Shown: positions 1 through 4,745, counted from the stretch's first letter. The stretch: DNA of 5,145 nt from HGM13006 sp964514175 (GCA_964514175.1 CAZEPQ010000136.1:1-5145); one strand, 5' to 3'. The notes: generated by a model not told the origin, from the sequence alone. A program made the numbers and translations.

Positions 1-41
1 CTTGACGGGGAGCAGTTCATTGATCCAGCGAGGGGCCTTTG

Positions 42-452
42 TTATTTCTCGAGGATTTTACCTCTCAAGGGCATAAAGCTGCGGAAGAAGGGCTTGACAC
101 CGCAGTTGAAGCCCACGCACTGATCGGTGGAATCGCTGAACAGAAGCACATAGCGGAACACCTCATCCCCACCGGAGCCTGCAAAGGCAGTGAAGGAGAG
201 AGAAAATTCACTTTCCACAATGTCATCTATTTTTTGCAGACCGTGTTCACTGCGGAGTATCCCCTTGAGAACTCCGTCCTGCTCCGTGACCGCAAGCTCA
301 TATTTCTGGGGCGGCGGGGCATCCGTAACCGGTTCCCCGGTATAATCCGCCGGAACACAGTCGGGATAATACGCAATAGAATCCGGGGTCATGGCAAAGC
401 CCTCCATGGCCTGACCAAAAATCATTTCAAACTGTACCTTTTTGACGATCAT
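42..452 (-). CDS. Hypothetical protein, 136 aa, second gene after nitroreductase
   Basis: I do not recognise this family and assign no function. It starts at ATG (452-450) with a purine-rich site, AAAGGAG, about 7 bases upstream, and ends in TAA (44-42). It begins 31 bases after the nitroreductase stop with no promoter or terminator visible between, so the two are probably co-transcribed. The product is soluble-looking and acidic: no signal peptide or membrane segment, a three-proline run near residues 46-48, and cysteines at about 32, 112 and 117, the last two forming a C-x4-C pair. The C-terminus is basic. Residues 37-42 read D-Y-T-G-E-P, close to the D-F-T-G-E-P of the nitroreductase next door, probably by chance. 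A long open frame on the plus strand overlaps it, but only the minus frame has a good ribosome binding site and fits the operon direction. A small accessory or substrate-binding protein for the flavoprotein is possible, not shown. Confidence 0.7.
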   Translation of the reverse strand: MIVKKVQFEMIFGQAMEGFAMTPDSIAYYPDCVPADYTGEPVTDAPPPQKYELAVTEQDGVLKGILRSEHGLQKIDDIVESEFSLSFTAFAGSGGDEVFRYVLLFSDSTDQCVGFNCGVKPFFRSFMPLRGKILEK

Positions 453-483
453 AAAGCCGCTCCTTTCTGCACCACTGGGGTGT

Positions 484-1110
484 TTACAGCCGGGTCACAC
501 CGCCCTGTCCACGGCGGAAGCCCACGAGCCGTCCGGGCTGACGGGTTCTGTCGGGAGTGGGATAGCCAAAGAGGGAGGCGGAAACCACCTGGTATCCCTC
601 GGGGACCAATTTTTTCAGCAGATTGGTACCCTTGGGGTTTTTCAGGCCGCCCCGTTCCAGTGCGCCCCACCAAAGGGAGTGGATCCCCAGAGACTGTGCT
701 GCAATATACATGTTTTCAGTGGCCAGACAGCAGTCCGTGAAGTACACGGAGGACTGTTTGGGATCACCGGAAACAATCACGATCATGGGCGCGTGATAGC
801 GGACAGAGGCCGGGGTGGGATTTTCATCATAGCCGGAAAATGGGGTCTTTTTTGCGCCGCCCTTTTCATTTTCCGCCTTAATCTTCTCCATCATTTCCAG
901 GAAATTGCCGTAAACCAGATAGGAGATTTCATCCAGGACTGCGGGATCGGTCACTACAGTAATATGCCACGGCTGGCGACCACCGGAAGTGGGCGCATGA
1001 AAGCCTGCGGATACGATGGTCTCAATGGCATCCTCGGGAATTGGTTCACCGGTAAAATCCAAGCAGCTTTCCCGGGAGAAAATTGTATCTAGGGTCTCAT
1101 TGTGAAGCAT
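484..1110 (-). CDS. Nitroreductase family protein (FMN-dependent oxidoreductase), 208 aa
   Basis: Nitroreductase-fold flavoprotein. The family uses FMN and NAD(P)H to reduce nitroaromatics, quinones, enones or other electron-poor substrates in the cytoplasm, usually as a homodimer; the substrate here is not readable. An N-terminal S-R-E-S element (Arg13) begins the FMN-phosphate region, followed by the A-P-T-S-G-G-R-Q-P-W motif (residues 39-48), which matches the family's A-P-S-x-x-N-x-Q-P-W. A central helix with N-M-Y-I-A-A-Q-S-L-G-I-H-S-L-W-W-G (133-149) and a C-terminal P-E-G-Y...F-G-Y-P (170-184) are also standard. The length fits the small one-domain subfamily. The ATG at 1110-1108 is chosen over one 11 codons upstream because AGGAGGA lies 6 bases before it. 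Unusual points are Leu17 where the family often has a second Arg, a Cys-Cys pair at 127-128, and an Arg/Gly-rich tail. It probably heads an operon with the downstream 136-residue gene. Confidence 0.9.
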   Translation of the reverse strand: MLHNETLDTIFSRESCLDFTGEPIPEDAIETIVSAGFHAPTSGGRQPWHITVVTDPAVLDEISYLVYGNFLEMMEKIKAENEKGGAKKTPFSGYDENPTPASVRYHAPMIVIVSGDPKQSSVYFTDCCLATENMYIAAQSLGIHSLWWGALERGGLKNPKGTNLLKKLVPEGYQVVSASLFGYPTPDRTRQPGRLVGFRRGQGGVTRL

Positions 1111-1116
1111 ATGGAC

Positions 1117-1123
1117 TCCTCCT
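1117..1123 (-). promoter_or_regulatory. Ribosome binding site of the nitroreductase gene
   Basis: AGGAGGA on the minus strand sits 6 bases before the ATG at 1110-1108. It settles the start, since the in-frame ATG at 1143-1141 has no such site and falls within the putative -10 element. Confidence 0.85.
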
Positions 1124-1142
1124 GAATTATTTTTATATATCA

Positions 1143-1171
1143 ATCATATCCAAAAACCTAGTTTTGAGCAA
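1143..1171 (-). promoter_or_regulatory. Putative sigma-A promoter of the nitroreductase operon
   Basis: On the minus strand TTGCTC (1171-1166) and TATGAT (1148-1143) are separated by exactly 17 bases. The -10 matches consensus at 5 of 6 positions and the -35 at 3 of 6. Transcription would start near 1136, giving a leader of about 26 bases. It lies just after the terminators of the upstream gene, which suits an independent unit. Confidence 0.5.
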
Positions 1172-1186
1172 TCTTCAAAAAGTAAT

Positions 1187-1217
1187 CCGGGATATCAAAA
1201 TCGAAAAAGTATCCCGG
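1187..1217 (-). terminator. Second hairpin overlapping the DUF2325 terminator
   Basis: On the minus strand CCGGGATA (1217-1210) can pair perfectly with TATCCCGG (1194-1187) around a 15-base loop, followed by ATTACTTTTT. Its 5' arm reuses the last bases of the 3' arm of the preceding hairpin (1243-1213), so the two structures exclude each other. It may be a backup terminator or an alternative fold that disrupts the first. The stem is only 8 bp and the role is inferred. Confidence 0.4.
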
Positions 1218-1243
1218 CGGAATCGGACACAGATTCCGCCGGG
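1213..1243 (-). terminator. Intrinsic terminator after the DUF2325 gene
   Basis: A perfect 12-bp GC-rich stem: CCCGGCGGAATC (minus strand 1243-1232) pairs with GATTCCGCCGGG (1224-1213) around a 7-base loop. On the minus strand it is followed by ATACTTTTTCG, a usable U-tract starting 3 bases late. It lies about 40 bases after the DUF2325 stop and before the nitroreductase promoter. Confidence 0.75.
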
Positions 1244-1270
1244 GCTTTTGGGGGATATATTTGGAGGAAA

Positions 1271-1279
1271 ATTATAACA
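1271..1279 (-). promoter_or_regulatory. Extended -10 element (TGTTATAAT), possible promoter
   Basis: TGTTATAAT on the minus strand is a perfect extended -10 (TGnTATAAT), 4 bases after the DUF2325 stop codon. No good -35 hexamer is visible 16-18 bases upstream (the best is CCATCA). A transcript from about 1264 would meet the hairpin at 1243-1213 after some 20 bases, so it would be a short RNA or an attenuated leader. It may be chance in an AT-rich patch. Confidence 0.25.
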
Positions 1280-1283
1280 CAAA

Positions 1284-1568
1284 TCAGTTTGCCTGATGGG
1301 CATCCAGAGCCTGCTGCAAGGCGGAGGCGCTGGAGGAATGAACATGCAGCACAGGAACGCCGTTCTTCTTGGCCTCCTGAGTGGCAGATATCATCATTTT
1401 ATGGGACACGGTACCGGTGAAGAGGATCATCAGGTCGGGACTTCCGATTTTCTTCTTCATGGGGCCGTTTTCCTTTGCAAAGACCTTGGCTTTATAGCCG
1501 CGTTTCTTGCAGATTTCCTGATAGCGGCATACCATACATTCGTTTCCGCCGACAATCACAACACTCAT
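1284..1568 (-). CDS. DUF2325 domain-containing protein, 94 aa
   Basis: The whole protein is one DUF2325 domain. The recognisable elements are the N-terminal V-V-I-V-G-G-N-E strand-turn, cysteines at 11, 14 and 20, the central D-L-M-I-L-F-T-G-T-V-S-H-K-M motif (residues 45-58) and a C-terminal H-x-H-S-S-S-A-S-A-L (75-84). It looks like a small cytoplasmic Rossmann-like protein with no membrane segment. The biochemical function of the family is not established to my knowledge. The conserved Cys and His residues could suggest metal or redox chemistry, and I recall such genes near ferrous-iron transport loci in some Clostridia; both are inference. The ATG (1568-1566) has AGGTGA 4 bases upstream; the stop is TGA. 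It is a single-gene unit with its own promoter, two dyad operators in the leader and a terminator behind it, so its regulation looks elaborate for its size. Confidence 0.9.
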   Translation of the reverse strand: MSVVIVGGNECMVCRYQEICKKRGYKAKVFAKENGPMKKKIGSPDLMILFTGTVSHKMMISATQEAKKNGVPVLHVHSSSASALQQALDAHQAN

Positions 1569-1587
1569 CGTTTCACCTGTCTTTCTT

Positions 1588-1605
1588 GGTTAGTTTTGTC
1601 TAACC
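1588..1605. promoter_or_regulatory. Dyad operator candidate 1 (GGTTAG-N6-CTAACC)
   Basis: A perfect inverted repeat of 6-bp arms, GGTTAG and CTAACC, with a 6-base spacer, 20 bases before the DUF2325 start codon and about 47 bases after the predicted transcription start. The same arms recur at 1635-1652. GGTTAG/CTAACC resembles the half-sites of DtxR/IdeR/MntR-type metal-dependent repressors, although the spacing here is wider than the classic DtxR box. As RNA it could also form a 6-bp hairpin in the leader. Confidence 0.5.
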
Positions 1606-1634
1606 ATTCGTTTGTAAAAGGGCCCAACCACACA

Positions 1635-1652
1635 GGTTAGGCCTCGCTAACT
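1635..1652. promoter_or_regulatory. Dyad operator candidate 2 (GGTTAG-N6-CTAACT)
   Basis: A second copy of the GTTAG-N6-CTAAC dyad, 47 bases from the first. Only the outermost pair is mismatched. It begins 6 bases downstream of the -10 hexamer and covers the predicted transcription start near 1652, the classic place for a repressor to block initiation. The spacer sequence differs from copy 1 while the arms are kept, which points to protein recognition of the arms. Confidence 0.55.
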
Positions 1653-1658
1653 GCCGAT

Positions 1659-1687
1659 ATATTACCACGGATTTCATACTCTGTCAA
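1659..1687 (-). promoter_or_regulatory. Sigma-A promoter of the DUF2325 gene
   Basis: On the minus strand a consensus -35 TTGACA (1687-1682), a spacer of exactly 17 bases, and -10 TAATAT (1664-1659, 4 of 6 consensus positions). Transcription should start near 1652, giving a leader of about 84 bases to the ATG at 1568. This is the strongest promoter in the window and is paired with the operator at 1635-1652. Confidence 0.8.
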
Positions 1688-1741
1688 TAGGTTTTTTAGC
1701 TTCCAATCATTATTTTGTGAAGAATCTGCCCATAGATACAT

Positions 1742-1775
1742 CAGGACGCTGCAAAATAAGCTTTGCAGCGTCCTG
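1742..1775 (-). terminator. 14-bp hairpin after the MATE gene, probable terminator
   Basis: A perfect inverted repeat, CAGGACGCTGCAAA paired with TTTGCAGCGTCCTG, with a 6-base loop, starting 9 bases after the MATE stop codon. Its position argues for transcription termination or 3'-end protection of the MATE message. On the minus strand the downstream bases (ATGTATCTATGG) lack a proper U-tract, so termination by the hairpin alone may be weak. Confidence 0.55.
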
Positions 1776-1784
1776 GTAGCTATT

Positions 1785-3167
1785 TTATTCTTCTGTACTG
1801 AGGGTTTTGCTTTCCAGCAGCTTCTTTTTCCGCCAGACACCGCTGTAGAAGTAAACGGCGGCGATCACAGCAGACAGAGTAGGCGCAAGGCCCATGCCCA
1901 GATACACACCCACCAGGCCCATACCGAAGACTTCCGTCAGCAGCAGGCTCAGTACGATACGGACCACCACACCGTCAAGAATGTAGCAGATCATGGCGAA
2001 GGTGGCTGCACCCACCGCCTGAGCGATGGCAACATAGTTGAAGAAGAAGGCTGCGGGGAAGGCCATAAGAGCCAGATAGCGCAGGGCACGAACGGATTCT
2101 GCCATGGCCTCCGGGTCGGAGTTGAAGAGCCGTACCAGTGGTTCGGGGATCAGTTGAATTACGATAAAGGCCGCCGTAGCCAGGATCAGGGAATAGACCA
2201 CGCCCAGCTTGACGCACTTTGCGGCACGGTCAGGCTGATCTGCGCCCACATTTTGACCAGCCATGGTGCCAACACCGGTGGAAAGAGCGGAAATACCCAC
2301 CTGGCTCAGATTCACCACCTTGCTGCCCACCGCCACAGCGGAGGCGGCAATAACACCGTAGCCGTTGATAATGCGGTTAACAAAGACAAAGGACAGGTCA
2401 ATAAACACATACTGGAGGGAGGAGGGAACGCCGATCTTCAGCACCGTCTTGGCTGTGGGGCCATGGATCTTGTACTGGCTGAGCTTCAGGGTGATAAGCC
2501 CGGGCTGATGCTTTCTCAGGTAGATAAAGGCCCAGACCAGCGCAAAGCCCTGAGAGATCTCCGTTGCCAGAGCAGCGCCGCCAGCCCCCCAATGGAACAC
2601 CGCCACGAACAGTAGGTCCAGCACCACATTGGCAACAGACGCCACCGCCGAGAAGTACAGGGGCCGCTTGGAGTCACCCATGCCTCGCAGGAAGGAGGTT
2701 ATGGAGTTATAGACAAAGGAGATCATAAAGCAGACTGCCCGGACGATCAGGTAGTTGAAGGCCTCCTGCCGTGCCTCCGCAGGGATGTTCATAATGTTCA
2801 GCAGGGGATTAATGAAGGTACACACCAGAACGGACATAATAATTGCCATGATGGCTGCAATACTGAGGGCCGTTCCCACGGTGCGGTTGATACCTTCGTC
2901 GTTCTTTGCGCCTGCATACTGGGCGATCAGCACCGCGGAACCCGCAGAGGCGCCCAAACCGATGTTGCTGGCAGCATTACAGATAAAGGTTACGTTGTTC
3001 ACCGCCGCCAGTCCCGCAGAACCTGCGAACTGCCCCACGATGATGGTATCCACCGTAGAATACATGGTTTGCAGCACATAGGAGGCCAAGAACGGCAGAG
3101 AGAATCGGATCAAACCACTTTTAATGTCGCAGGTGGTCAGATCCAGGGTAGTGTTTTTTTTGCTCAT
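1785..3167 (-). CDS. MATE family efflux transporter, 460 aa
   Basis: Multidrug and toxic compound extrusion (MATE) protein of the inner membrane. Family members export cationic drugs or metabolites in exchange for Na+ or H+; the substrate here is unknown. The length and the pattern of about twelve hydrophobic segments are complete. The N-lobe opens with the motif L-Q-T-M-Y-S-T-V-D-T-I-I-V-G-Q-F-A-G (residues 32-49), carrying the typical Asp40, and later shows R-G-M-G-D-S-K-R-P (161-169), a clostridial MATE signature. The internal duplication is visible as I-A-Q-Y-A-G-A (81-87) and M-A-G-Q-N-V-G-A (302-309). The C-terminus is a basic cytoplasmic tail. The ATG at 3167-3165 has GGAG 8 bases upstream; a longer in-frame reading from 3278 would translate the promoter and dyad and is rejected. 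It has its own promoter with a dyad beside it, so expression is probably controlled by a local or global repressor whose gene is not in this window. Confidence 0.93.
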   Translation of the reverse strand: MSKKNTTLDLTTCDIKSGLIRFSLPFLASYVLQTMYSTVDTIIVGQFAGSAGLAAVNNVTFICNAASNIGLGASAGSAVLIAQYAGAKNDEGINRTVGTALSIAAIMAIIMSVLVCTFINPLLNIMNIPAEARQEAFNYLIVRAVCFMISFVYNSITSFLRGMGDSKRPLYFSAVASVANVVLDLLFVAVFHWGAGGAALATEISQGFALVWAFIYLRKHQPGLITLKLSQYKIHGPTAKTVLKIGVPSSLQYVFIDLSFVFVNRIINGYGVIAASAVAVGSKVVNLSQVGISALSTGVGTMAGQNVGADQPDRAAKCVKLGVVYSLILATAAFIVIQLIPEPLVRLFNSDPEAMAESVRALRYLALMAFPAAFFFNYVAIAQAVGAATFAMICYILDGVVVRIVLSLLLTEVFGMGLVGVYLGMGLAPTLSAVIAAVYFYSGVWRKKKLLESKTLSTEE

Positions 3168-3190
3168 GGAATCAACTCCGGATGAAGATA

Positions 3191-3218
3191 AAAGGTACAC
3201 CCTCACAGGTGTACCTTT
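3191..3218. promoter_or_regulatory. Dyad at the MATE promoter: operator and/or terminator hairpin
   Basis: A perfect 11-bp inverted repeat, AAAGGTACACC and GGTGTACCTTT, with a 6-base spacer. It begins immediately after the putative -10 of the MATE promoter, so the predicted start (about 3212) falls inside it. A transcript beginning there would lack part of the first arm, which favours a DNA operator for MATE. For transcripts arriving from the CoA-transferase genes the full hairpin would form and be followed by TTTTATCTT, so it can also act as their terminator. Confidence 0.65.
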
Positions 3219-3247
3219 ATGATACCGTAAATTTGTTAGGATTGCAA
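3219..3247 (-). promoter_or_regulatory. Putative sigma-A promoter of the MATE gene
   Basis: On the minus strand TTGCAA (3247-3242, 4 of 6) and TATCAT (3224-3219, 5 of 6) are separated by 17 bases. It lies in the 118-base gap between the CoA-transferase stop and the MATE start, directly before the dyad at 3218-3191. Confidence 0.55.
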
Positions 3248-3268
3248 CGATTTTATAAAAACTGTTGC
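3244..3268. repeat. Imperfect 25-bp palindrome at the MATE -35 region
   Basis: GCAAC and GTTGC arms flank an inner TTTT/AAAA dyad, with one mismatch and one G-T opposition on the way in. It overlaps the putative -35 hexamer of the MATE promoter and starts about 17 bases after the CoA-transferase stop. It could be a second protein site or a weak 3'-end hairpin; the AT-rich core makes chance a fair explanation. Confidence 0.25.
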
Positions 3269-3285
3269 TTCGCTTCACTTTTTGT

Positions 3286-3969
3286 TTATTCCGGCAGCAC
3301 CATGGGCTTTAGCTCCGGAGAGATCAGGAGCTTTGCGCCGGTGTTTTTCTGAATCTCCGCAACAGCAGTTTCCTTATCGCCCAGCTCCGGGTTGTACTCC
3401 GTCAGCAGAAGGCCCTCAGGGGTCACCACCATGACCGCCATTTCCGTTACGATCATGTCTACCACCTTGTAGCCCGTCAGGGGCAGGCTGCACTTTTCCA
3501 CAATCTTGGGCTTGCCGCCCTGGGCATGGATCATGGCCAAAATTACAGTCTTTGCGCCGTTCACCAGATCCATAGCACCCCCCATGCCGGTCATTTTCTT
3601 GCCGGGGATCAGCCAGTTGCCGAAGCTGCCCTCGGCATCAGCCTCCAGGGCGCCCAAAACACAGGCATCCACATGACCGCCCCGGATTAGCCCGAAGTTG
3701 GTGGCGGAATCCACAATGGCGGCGCCGGGAATGCAGGAGGCCGGATTGCCGGAGGCGTCCACCAGATGCATGGGGTCTGCCGTTTCCTTCGTAGGGGCAG
3801 GGCCCTGGCCCACCAGTCCCAGCTCCGCATGGAGGGTGATATCCACATCTTTGGGGAAATACCGGGCGCACTGGGTGGGAATGCCGATGCCCAGATTCAC
3901 CACATAGTCGTCCTTCAATTCCTTGGCGCAGCGGTTTGCAATGATGTCCTTGGCTCTCTGCTTATCCAT
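3286..3969 (-). CDS. atoA: Family I CoA-transferase, beta subunit (AtoA/CtfB-like), 227 aa
   Basis: Catalytic subunit of a 3-oxoacid/butyrate-acetoacetate type CoA-transferase, which moves CoA between carboxylic acids through a glutamyl-CoA intermediate. It aligns over its full length with clostridial CtfB/AtoA from memory: N-L-G-I-G-I-P-T (residues 25-32), N-F-G-L-I-R-G-G-H-V-D (91-101), N-W-L-I-P-G-K and G-M-G-G-A-M-D-L-V (118-136), and L-L-L-T-E (187-191). The catalytic Glu is Glu49 (codon 3825-3823), but its motif is A-E-L-G-L-V-G-Q-G-P where the family usually has S-E-N-G-(I/L)-x-G-x-G. The start ATG (3969-3967) overlaps the end of the alpha gene by 8 bases and has GGGAGGA 8 bases upstream, so the subunits are translationally coupled. 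Substrates are probably acetoacetate with butyrate or acetate, given the thiolase upstream. A sibling family I transferase with another substrate is possible because of the motif change. Confidence 0.9.
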   Translation of the reverse strand: MDKQRAKDIIANRCAKELKDDYVVNLGIGIPTQCARYFPKDVDITLHAELGLVGQGPAPTKETADPMHLVDASGNPASCIPGAAIVDSATNFGLIRGGHVDACVLGALEADAEGSFGNWLIPGKKMTGMGGAMDLVNGAKTVILAMIHAQGGKPKIVEKCSLPLTGYKVVDMIVTEMAVMVVTPEGLLLTEYNPELGDKETAVAEIQKNTGAKLLISPELKPMVLPE

Positions 3970-4657
3970 TGCCCTTTTCCTCCCGTACCACGATATAGTC
4001 CACCAGAATGCCGGGGGTCACCACGTTTTCCGGCTCAATCTCCCCCGGCTCCACCAGATATTCTGCCTCCACGATAACGGTGTCGGCAGCCATGGCCATC
4101 AGGGGATTAAAATTCCGGGTGGTGCCCTTGTACCAGATGTTACCCTTTTTATCCACCTTGTAGCCAGAGATTACCGCAAAATCCGCCCGCAGGGGCTTCA
4201 TCAGCAGGTAATCCCTGCCGCCGATGGTCATTTTCCGATCCACCCAGGGGCTTTCCTCCACCATTGTCCCCACGCCGGTGGGGGTCAGGATGCCAGGAAT
4301 GCCCATACCCCCGGCCCGGATCATTTCTGCCAGGGAGCCCTGGGGCAGCAGCTCCAGCTCCAGTTCGCCCCTTGCCCACCTGGCGGAGGCGTCGGGGTTG
4401 GAGCCCACATGGGAGCCAATATACTTTTTGATCTTGCGGGAGTGGATCAGCCGGGCCCAGGCGTAGTAATCTGATCCATCGGGGCCGTTCACCACGGAGC
4501 CATCGTCAAAAATGCCGATGATATTTTCCACATCCGTCTCGTCAATGGCCCGGATGATCTCATGGGCGGCACCGCAGCCGATGAAGCCGCCGAACATGAC
4601 GGTGGAATTGGAGGGGATCAGGGCCGCAGCCTCTTCTGCGGTAATAATTTTGGGCAT
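3962..4657 (-). CDS. atoD: Family I CoA-transferase, alpha subunit (AtoD/CtfA-like), 231 aa
   Basis: Partner of the beta subunit; the active enzyme should be an alpha/beta heteromer in the cytoplasm, with this subunit contributing much of the CoA-binding side. Recognisable elements are V-M-F-G-G-F-I-G-C-G (residues 20-29), K-K-Y-I-G-S-H-V-G-S-N-P (77-88), L-P-Q-G-S-L-A-E-M-I-R-A-G-G (104-117), L-T-P-T-G-V-G-T (124-131) and P-L-R-A-D (155-159), all standard for AtoD/CtfA/ScoA. After G-C-G the usual (T/I)-P is replaced by A-A. The length is close to normal. The ATG at 4657-4655 is chosen because AGAGGTG lies 6 bases upstream; an in-frame GTG three codons earlier lies within that site. No convincing promoter is visible between the thiolase terminator and this gene, so it may depend partly on read-through from the thiolase unit or on an atypical promoter. 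Thiolase plus transferase suggests acetoacetate/butyrate metabolism. Confidence 0.9.
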   Translation of the reverse strand: MPKIITAEEAAALIPSNSTVMFGGFIGCGAAHEIIRAIDETDVENIIGIFDDGSVVNGPDGSDYYAWARLIHSRKIKKYIGSHVGSNPDASARWARGELELELLPQGSLAEMIRAGGMGIPGILTPTGVGTMVEESPWVDRKMTIGGRDYLLMKPLRADFAVISGYKVDKKGNIWYKGTTRNFNPLMAMAADTVIVEAEYLVEPGEIEPENVVTPGILVDYIVVREEKGNG

Positions 4658-4663
4658 AAGGAA

Positions 4664-4670
4664 CACCTCT
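4664..4670 (-). promoter_or_regulatory. Ribosome binding site of the CoA-transferase alpha gene
   Basis: AGAGGTG on the minus strand, 6 bases before the ATG at 4657-4655. Its last three bases are the in-frame GTG that would otherwise give a three-residue longer protein, so it decides the start in favour of ATG. Confidence 0.7.
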
Positions 4671-4688
4671 AATTAAGTAGGAAGTCAA

Positions 4689-4729
4689 TAACCTTCCCCT
4701 CGGGGGAAGGTTAAAGGCGCTGCCGCGCC
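4689..4729. repeat. Two-hairpin intergenic element, REP-like candidate
   Basis: An 11-bp stem (4689-4699 with 4703-4713, TAACCTTCCCC against GGGGAAGGTTA, 3-base loop) is followed two bases later by a small GGCGC-TGCC-GCGCC hairpin (4716-4729). Neither has a U-tract on the minus strand. The CCTTCCCC-TCG-GGGGAAGG core resembles interspersed palindromic repeats I recall from gut Clostridia intergenic regions. The window holds only one copy, so repeat status is inferred. Confidence 0.4.
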
Positions 4730-4745
4730 GGTGCAAAATCGAAAA

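Noticed and set aside
1..41. Possible start of a further minus-strand gene (ATG at 20-18), or a protein-like minus frame containing A-P-R-W-I-N-E-L-L-P
   Set aside because: The ATG has no well-placed ribosome site, and the protein-like frame has a stop just upstream and no start codon. Too little sequence remains to decide.
39..740. Long plus-strand open frame of 233 codons spanning the unknown gene and the nitroreductase end
   Set aside because: It lies antisense to two genes with good ribosome binding sites and, for the nitroreductase, clear family motifs; no ribosome site or family pattern supports it.
442..1092. Plus-strand open frame of 216 codons antisense to the nitroreductase
   Set aside because: Shadow of a firmly identified gene; its translation has no recognisable features.
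1637..1840. Minus-strand open frame of 67 codons between MATE and DUF2325
   Set aside because: It runs out of frame through the MATE end, the hairpin and the DUF2325 promoter, with no ribosome site.
3234..3240. Single GTTAGG half-site in the MATE promoter spacer as a member of the DUF2325 operator family
   Set aside because: Only one arm is present; no partner arm at the required spacing.
3168..3278. 37-residue N-terminal extension of the MATE protein
   Set aside because: It would translate the promoter and dyad, has no ribosome site, and the ATG at 3167 is preceded by GGAG at the right distance.
4683..4688. TTGACT hexamer as -35 of a CoA-transferase promoter
   Set aside because: A -10 placed 17 bases downstream would overlap the ribosome binding site and reads nothing like TATAAT.
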